From Paramoeba atlantica (lineage: Eukaryota > Discosea), in the NCBI GenBank assembly GCA_977017575.1, contig CDRNVI010000034.1, forward strand, positions 186,001-250,000: DNA of 64,000 nucleotides. Direction: 5' to 3'. Position numbers and translations under genes: made by a program. Within the stretch, counting starts at the first letter, position 1; the number at the start of each line of letters is the position of its first letter. Shown piece after piece: positions 19,537 through 29,129 of this stretch. The notes beneath the pieces were generated by a model, which made no database searches, was not told the origin of the DNA, and saw only the letters and a program-made list of their open reading frames with translations.

Positions 19537-20274
19537 GAGAAGAAACGAGCCAGAATGCCTTCGTTGGTTGGTTCCAGCGGGCTAGATAAAATCACGTGGG
19601 AATGAGCGATCCAAAATAGAGCTCGATAAAGTCAAAATGGATCGTTATACCGTCAAAGTTATTAGCGGAATAAAAATCATTGGAATAAAAACTACCGGAA
19701 TAAGTGACGGAGTAAGTAACGGAGTAATTTAATTTTGTCGGATTGTTTCGCCAAATTCGTTGATCTTTCCGAAAATTGTCCAAAAAGTTTGTCAAAATTT
19801 TGATCTTCCCCAAAATTGATGGATCGATTAAGACGTATGCGGAGAAATTTTCTGAGAACTCAGAAATATTTCTGAGAAATCAGATAAATGTGCTGAAAAA
19901 ATTCAGCAAAACGAATCACGCTATTGATATGGATTTGCGAAAATATCTTAGATCCGGTGGGAAATATCATATCCAGTGCACCAACTTATCGTGCCCAATG
20001 TACCAATTGAATAAGCAAAGAGTACGAGATGTACGATAATTTAAGTTACTTGAGAGTGCATTTAAAATGTTGTGTCAGGGAATTGCTACACTGTACCCGT
20101 GATCTTGACTATGAAAACTATACCAATACTGTTCTTTTGAGATCGCATGCGAATGCCACAAGGGACGCATCGTACCGAACTTCAAGATAAAGCATATTAA
20201 CCACGTAATCGCGCTATTATTTAAAGAATCTGAAAGAAAAGCTGGCATGGTTGACACTTTTTTGACACAACCTA

Positions 20275-21060
20275 CAGTCCAGCTCTTGGCTTCGCCCCCC
20301 AGGCTCCAGAGCGCACGGTAAGAGCTTTTGACCTAATTCCTTCGGCATTCAACAGATCTCGAAAAACTAGAGCGTTTACCGCCGTAGTTTTGACCATACC
20401 GACCCCTATGCGCATCATAGCTAAAAAATACACGAAAAATTAGGTGTTTTTTTCATAAATTACAAAAAAAATCCAATTTTTCCAATTTTTCAGAGTTTTT
20501 TTTCTTTATAAATGGTTTCTCATTCGATGAATTTGCGGGATACTCCCGTTAAATCGACACAAGGACAGTATGCCAACTCTCCCAAAAACAAAACACCCCC
20601 AGTCACTCATAAAATAGTGCGATGTACCCTCCCAGAGCGCCTTGAACTTGTCAGCCAATGTAAAAAGGGGCTTAGTGTTCATGCGTTGGCCAAAAATTTT
20701 GGCAGAGACAGAAAAACTATACGTGATATCTTGTCTAGATGGAAATTAAAAAAGAGATTGTATAAATTCTGTTCCTAAACGCTTGCGCATTGTGCAGCGC
20801 GTTCAAGGAGACCATTGTGGGTACTAGTGCATAGGAATTTATACGCATTTCTTATTTTTTTACCCCCTTTCAAAAAACAAAATTGGGGGAAATTTCCCAA
20901 CTTTCACTACGCCCACCTAGGACCCAGGGGGGGGGGTGATAGGCAAAGCAACGGTGGGGAGCGCACTAGTTTTTCGAGATCTGTTGAATGCCGAAGGAAT
21001 TAGATCAAAAGCTCTTACGGTACGCTCTGGAGCCTGGGGGGGGAAGCCAAGAGCTGGACT
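20275..21060 (+). mobile_element. Non-autonomous Tc1/mariner-like element
   Basis: Inverted repeats of about 95 bp. The left end follows TA with CAGTCCAGCTCTTGGCTTC; the right end is its complement with a few changes, the last base or two being eroded. Both arms contain GAGCTTTTGACCTAATTCCT and TCGGCATTCAACAGATCTCG, which are also in the inverted repeats of the Tc1-like element at 26285-27804, although the outer 40 bp of the two elements differ. The only internal frame codes for a DNA-binding domain; the catalytic domain is gone. Its right end stops 28 bp before the LRR 5 stop codon. Confidence 0.75.
20512..20778 (+). pseudogene. Transposase N-terminal helix-turn-helix fragment
   Basis: 88 codons from an ATG inside the inverted repeats. 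The C-terminal half, ERLELVSQCKKGLSVHALAK then NFGRDRKTIRDILSRW, is a helix-turn-helix of the homeodomain-like type used by Tc1/mariner and CENP-B-like transposases to bind their ends. The frame stops at KLKKRLYKFCS; no DDE domain follows. It may be a decayed remnant or a short protein able to bind element ends. Confidence 0.6.
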
Positions 21061-21087
21061 ATCAGTATATCATGGTACTTCGACTAA

Positions 21088-21780
21088 CTATGCGTTCAAT
21101 GCGAACAATAAAAACACGTAAAAAATGAGAAGACAAGTTGTTCTTATGTCCTTCCATTCCCGTCCAATTGTTTCATCGGTTCTCACACAACGCGGGAGGA
21201 CATGTTCGGGAAAAATCACAAGCTTAGGATTGGAGCACAAATCTAGTGAGGCCAACCGCCGTGAAAGGCTGGAGACGTCTAATACAGAACTAAAATCATT
21301 GTGCCTAAGATTTAACGCCCCCAAGCGAGGTGGGAGATCACTTAAAATCAGCCTCCCGCAAAAGCGATTGTAACTCAAATCAAGATTACGTAGCGCGACG
21401 GGTAGATGCGTGAAATCCAATTCCCCAGTATGACGATTGTGTCCCAGAGCAAGACTCCACAGCCCTTGAGGGAACACGGATAGGTCAACCGTACCTCCTA
21501 ACTCGTTACTACGAAGATCAATATAGGCGAGAGTATCAGGGAGAAACCGGTAGGACAAGTTTCCACGCAGTCCCAATCCATGCCAGAACAATCGAACGAC
21601 CCGGCCGTCTTCAGAACACATGACACTTCCCCATTTCTCGATAGGGGTGTTGGCGTTCCACGTGGGGTCGGTGCCTTTTGCATCCTGAAGAAATTGCGTG
21701 AGAATCACCTCATCTGGGTGTAGTTGTAGCCGCGACTTTCCCTTTTTGATGGATAAGACGCGTGAGATGGGCGCATTCAT
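21088..21780 (-). CDS. LRR family protein 5, with hydrophobic C-terminal tail
   Basis: 230 residues from an ATG. The short basic N-terminus SIKKGKSRLQLHPDEVILTQFL leads into a reduced cap: WNANTPIEKWGSVMC keeps the tryptophans and last cysteine but lacks the first cysteine. Five LRRs follow (LPxxLxxLDLxxNxFxG). It differs from the other paralogues in ending with TTCLLIFYVFLLFALNA, a 17-residue hydrophobic tail that could act as a tail anchor or lipid-anchor signal. The last codons lie 28 bp from a transposon end, so the tail may be recently acquired sequence. Confidence 0.78.
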   Translation of the reverse strand: MNAPISRVLSIKKGKSRLQLHPDEVILTQFLQDAKGTDPTWNANTPIEKWGSVMCSEDGRVVRLFWHGLGLRGNLSYRFLPDTLAYIDLRSNELGGTVDLSVFPQGLWSLALGHNRHTGELDFTHLPVALRNLDLSYNRFCGRLILSDLPPRLGALNLRHNDFSSVLDVSSLSRRLASLDLCSNPKLVIFPEHVLPRCVRTDETIGREWKDIRTTCLLIFYVFLLFALNA

Positions 21781-22076
21781 AAAATGTTAAAGATTTTTTT
21801 GAGTTGGACAACTATCGATTACGCTAGAAAAAAAAACGAACGAAACAAATACCACTCTTGTCCCCAAAAAGGACGGCAGTTCTTCATACTGACTTATTAT
21901 TCATATTGGTAGAAAACATGCAACGAAACATACCCTCGTGAGACTAAACTCTACCCTTCAATAGAACTATATTGAAAAAATAGGAGAGACTTAACAGGGC
22001 AAATTTTTCTGCTTCAGTCCTCCTTTCAGATCACTTTATAGGTCTGTGTCTCGCTTTGCAGGAGTTGTGGCTCACT

Positions 22077-24035
22077 TTACCCCCTTAAGTTCTTCAACCC
22101 CACATTTCGGTGCAAATCCTTCGGGTCGTGCCCTTGAGCTAGTGAGAGACTACGTGTCTCGATGGGAATAAACGGGTTGTCGGGGCTAATCTCCTTAAGC
22201 ATCCCTGGGCACGAGATCCGGTGAGTGTCCCAGGCTCTCCACTGGAGTATCTTACCACAATCAAAGCACCGAACGAACGTGTGCCGCTCCGCGTGACTCT
22301 CCCACAGCGGCAACGAAATCCCAACATCACACTCGTCACACCAGCGACTTTCTGCAATACAACGATTCCAGTGGGCGGACTCAAAATTCGGCGACGCGAT
22401 GTTTGTTTTACAGTTACGGCAGTACCTCATTGGATTTGGATGCACTATATTATAGAGCTCCTCAAAAGCAATCTTGGTCGGCTCATGTATCACCCCAGGT
22501 CGCTGGAGGTACTCCCGCAGAAGTGTTGGACTTATACACGGCGCCTCAAGCGCACTGAGCGTGCGCCCGAGACTGTTCACCTCCAGTACCCAGCGCGGGT
22601 CGAATTCGACATACTTCACAGGGCTGTGTGCCTTTTGTATCGTCAGCACGGACACCAGATCACGTGGAACCAACGGCAGTTGGGACATCTCCAGCGAAGC
22701 GTCTGGGTAGTCAGGGTGGTAGACCCGAATCCGCATCGCATGAACCACCTCCTTCCGGTCTCCTTTCAACGGCAGTCGCACCGTGACACTGTGGTCCCGG
22801 ACTTCGGTCACCACCCCTAGGTCCCCTGTCTCGATTGTCGTGCCGTTGCCATAGTTAAACTGCACCAGCTGGTTCACCTCTACGTCCAGCCGTCCGACAA
22901 ACCCCACTGCCTGACGGCATGCCACCTTCATCAGGGACTCCTGGAGAACGCCTCCAATCTCGGTCAGCCGGAACCCTCCTTTCTCTCCACGATACAGGGG
23001 GGCGATTCGTCGGTGATACTCCTGAGTCGCTCGAAACCGCGGAAATATGGTGTAACACGCCCGTACTCCCCTGATTTTGTCCACAAACGGAGAGGGGGGA
23101 ATACAAGAGGAGCGAGCCCCAACGAGAGAAAACGCCTCCACGTCCGCGTCGGTGAGACACCCAAAATGAGCCTTCTCCACCAACACCCCGTACGTATCCC
23201 GCCGTCGCAACGCCACCGTCTGCTCCAACGGAAAGGTCTCCCGCCACAGTGGGTGCTGGAACAGAAAACCCGTAAGCCCGGCCTCCGCGGTGGGGCTGAG
23301 CTCAAAAAAATTCCCCGCCACCACCAGCTGTATCCCCCCAAACGGGAGATCCGGATCCCGCGCGGCCCGGGCGGTGGCGTCGAACGCCTCAAACAGCGCC
23401 ACCGAGACCTCCTGGATGTCATCAATCACCACGACATCGACATTCTCCACCGTCGGGAAGCACTTGAACAGCCGCTCCCGCATGTGCCGCCGGTGGCGCT
23501 CCATCATCGCGGTGAGCTGCTCCCTGCGGCCCTGGACGGCCCCGAGCCCTTTGAGGCCCAGCAGCGTGTGCAGGTGGATCCCGCGCATGTGCCAGGCCCC
23601 GTGGGCGGTGGCCCCGGTGAAGGCGACCCGTTTGTGGGCCACCGAGAGCAGCGCCTCCCCGATGCGTCGCGCGAGCCGGGTCTTGCCGCGGCAGGTGAAC
23701 CCGGTGATGAAGAGGTGGTGGCCGCGGAGCGCGAGGGCCTCCGCGAAGGCCTCGTCCCGGGAGTACGCCCACGGGGGGGTGGGGTCGGTGGCGTCGGAGG
23801 GGAAGCCGTGCTCCTTCATGACCTCGTAGTGGAGGTGGTGGGAGGAGGGGGTGGGGGAGGGGGTGGTGGGGGTCATCGTCGTAGTCGTAGTCATGGTACT
23901 ACTACTACTACTACTAGAACTCGGGGGTGGGGAGGTCGCGAGGGGGCGAGGAGAGGTGAGGAAGGGGAGAGAGGCGTGGGAGGCGCGGGAAGGGAGTGAG
24001 CGGAGTCGTTGTGCGGAGCGAAAGGCGTGGATCAT
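22077..24035 (-). CDS. Degenerate PIF1-like helicase with C-terminal zinc fingers, mitochondrial
   Basis: 652 residues from an ATG. A presequence rich in Arg and Ser (MIHAFRSAQRLRSLPSRASH) and a Ser/Thr/Pro linker precede the PIF1 core: Walker A GFTCRGKT (112-119), VAFTGATAHGAWHM (Ia), VVVIDDIQEV (Walker B with DD instead of DE), LVVAGNFFELSP (motif III, Asn for the usual Asp). LTIQKAHS stands where PIF1 has a THKSQG-type motif, and VNSLGRTLSALE where it has ALSR. Three CxxC-H-C zinc fingers follow (CRNCKTN, CDECDVG, CFDCGKI). Kinetoplastids have many mitochondrial PIF1 proteins, some inactive. ATP binding may persist; helicase activity is doubtful. Confidence 0.82.
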   Translation of the reverse strand: MIHAFRSAQRLRSLPSRASHASLPFLTSPRPLATSPPPSSSSSSSSTMTTTTTMTPTTPSPTPSSHHLHYEVMKEHGFPSDATDPTPPWAYSRDEAFAEALALRGHHLFITGFTCRGKTRLARRIGEALLSVAHKRVAFTGATAHGAWHMRGIHLHTLLGLKGLGAVQGRREQLTAMMERHRRHMRERLFKCFPTVENVDVVVIDDIQEVSVALFEAFDATARAARDPDLPFGGIQLVVAGNFFELSPTAEAGLTGFLFQHPLWRETFPLEQTVALRRRDTYGVLVEKAHFGCLTDADVEAFSLVGARSSCIPPSPFVDKIRGVRACYTIFPRFRATQEYHRRIAPLYRGEKGGFRLTEIGGVLQESLMKVACRQAVGFVGRLDVEVNQLVQFNYGNGTTIETGDLGVVTEVRDHSVTVRLPLKGDRKEVVHAMRIRVYHPDYPDASLEMSQLPLVPRDLVSVLTIQKAHSPVKYVEFDPRWVLEVNSLGRTLSALEAPCISPTLLREYLQRPGVIHEPTKIAFEELYNIVHPNPMRYCRNCKTNIASPNFESAHWNRCIAESRWCDECDVGISLPLWESHAERHTFVRCFDCGKILQWRAWDTHRISCPGMLKEISPDNPFIPIETRSLSLAQGHDPKDLHRNVGLKNLRG

Positions 24036-24039
24036 AGGC

Positions 24040-24140
24040 AGGGTGAGAAGAAAGGGGATAGTTTTGAAGATAAAGGTAGTTAGAGGTAAAGCTACTTTAG
24101 AGGTAGTAAAGGTAGTTAGAGTTAAAGGAAAGGGTATTTA
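24040..24140. repeat. Degenerate AGGTAGTTAGAG tandem repeats upstream of PIF1-like gene
   Basis: The motif AAAGGTAGTTAGAG(G/T)TAAA recurs two to three times immediately 5' of the PIF1-like gene (CT-rich on the transcribed strand). Simple-sequence expansion; no known regulatory meaning. Confidence 0.5.
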
Positions 24141-25105
24141 AAGGAGAGAAGGACTTTTTTCAGTAGTCGAACTTTTTTCAAAAAAAGTTCCCAAGGGGTT
24201 GAGTATGGTTACGTCAACAGGAGTTATCCTCCGTCCCAATTGGAAGGATGTGTCTGGGCCTCGACCGTTGTCGAATCTGTAGGTTCGTAAAGGTCGGGGG
24301 AGAATCCGTATTGGATTAGGAGGTTACGAAAGGTCTCTTTGACTATCTTGTGGTGGGAGGCTTGCCACGGACCTTCTTGCAGTCCAGTGCGTGGACGCAG
24401 AACCCCTCATTTCATACCTTTTGTTTCATTGAACCAGATCTATTTTGGGCTAGTTGAATGGTTAATTGAACCACTTTTGGAGGCTGGATATGATGACATG
24501 TTGTACAGCTACGCTGAACTAGGCGACTGTAATAACAGGGACCACATGAGTGAATTATTCATAATTTAATCGTTTTATGTTATCTTTTATCTGGGCATTG
24601 CCCCTCTGGATGGCCACTCCGAAGGCCATCAGAAGGTGCGAAAAACATCCGTTTTTGTCTGATCTTTCTTGCTGATGACGTATCAAACGTCATCTGATGA
24701 CGTTCGAAACGTTGTTGCTTAAGATCATCTCAACGGTACATGATCATCTCAACGGTCTTGTACGGAATGGTATACGTTATGTGAGTACACTCGTTACCCA
24801 ACAGCCAATACTCGTGACTCAGCAGATGAGTCCAACCATGTTAACTCGTATATTATATACATCTCCTTAGTACGGATAGTACGTACTAAGTACCGTATTA
24901 TCCGTACTAAGTACGAAAGTCCGTACTTCATACATTTTGAAAAATATTTTATGCCAAAGTGGGACCTTGACTACGAATTTCAATTAAAGAAAAGCTCGTC
25001 TTTTTCATTGGAAAACAATGTTGGGATCGCATTACTTAAACTAATTTATTATTCCGTTACTTATAGCATTTTCTTTTTAATTTTCATTCACTTTTCTCCA
25101 GCACC

Positions 25106-25993
25106 ATGTCTAGGAAGTCAGACCGAGGTGAACAGGATGGAAGCGAGGTAACTCCCGAAAGAACGGTCTCTCGCACTTATCACGCAACGCCGTCTAGCGT
25201 TCTACGCGAGAGGGGGCGGTTCCCCTTTTTGCAGTCGTACGTTGCTCGGCAAAATTTCATCACGACCATGATGCAATGCCCGTTGACGGTATGGGGCATG
25301 AATGTCATTACAAATGCATGGCCCCTGGCTGCCATTTTGAATCTCATTGCAAGACTCGTAATCATTATCAACAACACCGTAAGCACTGCGATCTTCGAAT
25401 TGATAAGGAGAAACTTGACGCTGTTCAAATGGCTATGTCGTGTGAAAGGGAAACCGAGCTTTACGCCACACGAATAGTACCCAGCATGCACGCTCTCATG
25501 AGCACTCCTTCTCAGCAATTTCTTACTTTTGTTCGGTCGCTCCTGGAGCAATGGCCTCCAAAGGCTACCATTGAACAGTTTCTAGCCTTTTTCCCCAAAA
25601 AGACCGGAAAATTTCACGAATGTGAATCTGTTCTCGCCGATGAGTTATGGGAAATTTTCAAGTCGGACATAAGTATACATACTTTGGGGCTGCCGTTGAC
25701 GCTGGTATCGATCGGATGAAGGAGAACATATACTATTATGTGTGGTATATGTCGGCCCTGAGGAACATGTTCTTCCCCCTATGTACTCGCCTCAGTACAA
25801 GGCATTTGACGGGAAGCTCATGGCTGAAACCCTGGTGAACAGTATGACGATCAACATCGGATGTGAACGACTGAAAAAATTAAAGTTTTTAATGGTTGAT
25901 GGAAGTGCTGTAAATCATGTAGCTCGCTTGTATTGCGAGGGACATTTCCGTGACATCTATGAGAAGACAGATTACATTGGAGTTTACAGATGA
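25106..25993 (+). pseudogene. Decayed transposase-like gene (zinc finger plus hAT-like block)
   Basis: A coding-like reading passes through three frames: 25106-25300, then 25276-25719 with a Cys/His cluster (ECHYKCMAPGCHFESHC and HRKHC), then about 25650-25740 (FGAAVDAGIDRMKENIYYYV), then 25742-25993 (GKLMAETLVNSM and KLKFLMVDGSAVNHVA). The last block resembles the region of hAT-like transposases where an Asp-Gly pair follows a hydrophobic strand. At least three frameshifts show it is dead. It lies inside the inverted repeats of the 24855-28242 element, probably its original transposase. Confidence 0.5.
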
Positions 25994-26481
25994 AGGCGAA
26001 GACAAAGATTTTACAGAGTAACCACCCTCTCATTGGACTAATTTAGGGTGATTTTTCGTAGTATTAAACTAAAATTAATGGAATCTTGTAATACTATTCG
26101 AATGTATTGTTTTTGAATATGTTGAAATCATTGAGTGATCAAGGTGGAAGATGGGACTTTAAGGAAGTTGGGACTTTAAGGACAATATTTCATGCGGCAT
26201 TAACTATATTATTCCATGGGCGATAACTGAAATTGATGTATGATGTTGATTGCAAACCTTTGTAAAAATATACAGCATTCTATACAGGGGGGGTCACGAA
26301 AAGAGTGGGGGGTCTAAAATTTGTACCGTGCGAGCTTTTGACCTAATTCCTTCGGCATTCAACAGATCTCGAAATTTTAAGACTACGTGAGTTATAACTA
26401 CTTAGGCATATAAGGTTGAGTGATAATGGTGAGTCGGCAAAAAACAGGTTTTGTTGTTTTTTGCATATTTGGATTTTCTCA

Positions 26482-27201
26482 TTATTTCATTATTGATCCC
26501 CCGTTTTTTTCTCGAAGAAGTCTGATTCGGGACGGGAAGCTCGTCAAAGTATTATTATACGATGCTTTCATATCAGATAATAGATAATCAAGCGCTTTTG
26601 GAATTGCAGCTTGTAGTTCCTTACGGTTTGTGGGGCGGAGAGTAAATTTTATGTGGTGATCCATCATGCTCCACAAATTTTCAGTTAAATTTAAATCCGG
26701 CGACTTGGCAGGCCAATCAAGAATGCTGATACCCATGTCTCTGCCGACGCGGCGAGCGTGATCCATGATCACTGTTGCCGCTGGTTTACGCTTTAACCAG
26801 TTGTAGAAACCATTTCGTTTTGTCATGGCAGAGAGAAACGTTTCATTAGTGACCGTCTCATTCTCCGCAAACTCATGAAAACAGTGAACCTTGGGAACCC
26901 CCCATTCAAGGCTCACCGCCATCCAAATATGAACCCCCTTTCCTCCGAAATATTTCTCAACATCTTTTGGTACCTCAAGGGGTTCATCTGACCTTTTGCA
27001 AATGTACCAAATATTGCGTGAGTGGTACCCGCATTTAAAAATCTTTTCATCCGTCCACAGAATACGGGCGTATTGAAAAGGGGTGAACCTCTCCAAACGA
27101 TTTGCCAACTCCAGGCGGTCGAATTTGTGCTGAGGCGTGAGATGAGGAACTTTCCTCATTTTTCTGCTTATGTACCCGCTCCTTTTCAGTGATCTTTTCA
27201 C
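26482..27201 (-). pseudogene. Tc1/mariner transposase, DDE catalytic part
   Basis: About 240 codons with no ATG at its beginning (GTG only). The catalytic signatures are RILWTDEKIF (first Asp), ATVIMDHAR (second Asp) and WPAKSPDLNLTENLW (Glu). Only 26 residues separate the second Asp from the Glu, whereas Tc1 enzymes have 34, so about eight residues seem deleted exactly in the active site. It lies in a different frame from the preceding DNA-binding part, and the usual linker of about 40 residues between them is missing. Probably inactive, although the flanking inverted repeats are nearly intact. Confidence 0.85.
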
Positions 27202-27536
27202 AGACGAAAGAGAGCATGGGTACTTGGTTTGATCGAAGATGGACAGCCAATGGGACTACGTTGATTTTCTTCATCTACAATAGATTCTAACATTATTCGA
27301 AACTCTTCATTATGAATCGCATTCTTACGTATGTATTTTATACGTTCTAACCCTCCTGTCTCCCGGTGGCGTTTAACCCATCGAGAGACAGTTGCTTCAC
27401 TGCATTTCATAAGAGCAGCAGTGTCTGTAATCGAACGTCCCTGGTTTTGTACCTCATGGACGCAAATTACACGTGTTTCATAAGTGATTTGTTGCGTCGA
27501 GAGGGTGCGCCTCTGGCGGCGAAGTGTTTTCGGCAT
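27198..27536 (-). pseudogene. Tc1/mariner transposase, N-terminal DNA-binding part
   Basis: 112 codons from an ATG near the right inverted repeat. It contains a helix-turn-helix, SITDTAALMKCSEATVSRWV, followed by a second basic region and CPSSIKPS, the equivalent of the GRP hinge of Tc1 proteins. The frame ends in TGA just where the catalytic part opens in another frame (GTGAAAAGA overlap). Translational frameshifting is conceivable, but loss by indel is simpler. Confidence 0.8.
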
Positions 27537-28334
27537 AAAAGATGTGTTAGAAAGAGTTAAGTGGTATTTTATTGATAGATTAATGGGCTAAAATGATAAA
27601 AAATGATAAAAATCCGATTTTTTGCAGAATTTTTAGGTAAAAAATTCAGTAAAATTTTATCATGACGTCATATCAGCTTCAGGGGCGGCAACAATGGTGC
27701 CAGTAGTCTTAAAATTTCGAGATCTGTTGAATGCCGAAGGAATTAGGTCAAAAGCTCGCACGGTACAAATTTTAGACCCCCCACCTTTTTCGTGACCCCC
27801 CCTGTATATTCAATGAAAATAGTTTCTAAAAGTTCTTAGATCACTTTCACTTTTCCTTTCCGTTCTCTTATACATTTTTTGGGCGGGTGTCGGCGATCAC
27901 CTATTTGTTAGTTCATAGCAAGTGAGAAAATAGTGATAAATATAGAGTGTCTTTTGATTCAAATTTTTATGCCTTCACCGTATGCTTCTTCTATATTCCT
28001 TTTAAATTACTTCTATAATTGCTTTTATTTAGTGAGTGTATGCCCTTCATGACAGAGGTTGCATCCCTTCAGCGTCACATGGTACACTACTTCAGTGTGG
28101 TTTCTTTATTTGAAATTGTTAGACAAACTGCATGAAGTACGGACTTTCGTACTAAGTACGGATAGTACGGTACTTAGTACGTACTAGTACGAAATACGGG
28201 GTCCGTACTACGTTTAGTACGAAGTTCCGTACTGCGGAGATGTATGTATATATCAACCCCACAAACGAACCAGTTTTCGAAGCAGAGAAGGGACAGACCG
28301 CGATGCCGCATCGGCGAAATCACGAAGACTGAAT

Positions 28335-29129
28335 TTGACGTGTCAGCTCTTCCGAGTGGACCCGGACAACGTTTTCGCACCCAACCTCCAACGCGCCGTT
28401 TATCTCATGTGGACGGAAACAACGTGGACTACTCGAGAGCGAATTTGGACGTTCCTCAATCAGTTTTGCGACCAAAGGCGCATTCAACTGACGGCGTTGC
28501 ACGTAATTTTATTTCTCGATTCCCTGGATGTCGCAGTAAAGACGCACCTCACGTACGCACGGGGTCTCCATACGATTTACACACACATGAGCGAAGACAA
28601 CACATCACTACAGATCTATGCGAAGGCGCTACAAGCGCAGGGAGGGTTGGAACCCCAACGGCGAATGGAGCCGCTAACTCCGTATTCGCTCCAGAAACTG
28701 TGCAGCAGTATCACGTACTCACAAGCAATGGCTGTGTTGCTATGTTGGAAAGCGGCGGCTCGGTGGACCGAATGCGCCGAATTATGCCGCAATAAATTCT
28801 TCAGCGTGTCGCCCATGGAAATAGTGATTTACTCGGGAAGAACCACAAAATTGACTCGACTCAATCCTTATCGCCCGTACATAAATGCAGTAATCACGGG
28901 TCCGGGGACGCCGGAATTACCGTTACCATTTGGGCGCCCAACGCATTTTCTGCGTGGGGGCGGCCTTTTCTCCTGGGACAACTCACATCTTTTGATGTGT
29001 ATCATTCGTATTAACATACATTGTTGTTCTGAGAACAAGAACACGTTCTGGTTCTCAGAACCAAAGAGCACTGTTTTCAGAACGTCGAGAACACGTGGAT
29101 TTAACTCAGCGGTCGTCATCTCCTCTTGA
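28335..29129 (+). pseudogene. Tyrosine-recombinase-like fragment (YR retroelement or Crypton type)
   Basis: About 264 open codons. The helical N-terminal half, with TTRERIWTFLNQFCDQRRI then a YARGLHTIYTHM block, resembles the core-binding domain of phage-integrase-like enzymes. LTPYSLQKLCSSITYSQAMA and LLCWKAAARWTECAEL correspond to the start of the catalytic domain, with the first catalytic Arg in AARWTE. The downstream HxxR and Tyr motifs are not found; the last 60 codons are simple or palindromic sequence. Kinetoplastids carry YR retroelements (VIPER/DIRS group and TATE), so this may be a truncated relative. It lies directly outside the 24855-28242 element. Confidence 0.55.

Larger units (their letters stand above)
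26285..27804 (-). mobile_element. Tc1/mariner transposon with 102-bp terminal inverted repeats
   Basis: TA target duplication at 26283-26284 and 27805-27806. The ends start CAGGGGGGGTCACGAAAA and are inverted over 102 bp (26285-26386 and 27703-27804) with only one or two differences, so the copy is young. It encodes a transposase on the minus strand in two frames. The inner part of each inverted repeat contains GAGCTTTTGACCTAATTCCT, shared with the element at 20275-21060. It sits inside the older element 24855-28242. A relic of the same end (CAGGGGGGTGCACGAAAATA) is at about 35016. Confidence 0.9.
24855..28242. mobile_element. Old inverted-repeat DNA element (hAT-like?) that hosts a Tc1 insertion
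   Basis: A 55-bp inverted repeat at 24877-24932 and 28132-28186 (GAAGTACGGACTTTCGTACT and onward) is extended outwards by TATATACATCTCC on the left and GGAGATGTATGTATATA on the right. Between them lie the decayed frames 25106-26040 and the complete Tc1-type element 26285-27804, which must have jumped in later. The terminal repeats are rich in GTAC palindromes. The superfamily is uncertain. Confidence 0.6.

Noticed and set aside
23013-23999. 328-codon plus-strand open frame
   Set aside because: Antisense of the PIF1-like gene in a GC-rich tract; no domain, low-complexity Gly/Arg composition.
24200-24570. 76-codon plus-strand frame upstream of the mobile-element region
   Set aside because: Ordinary random-looking composition, no start context or homology; not supported as a gene.
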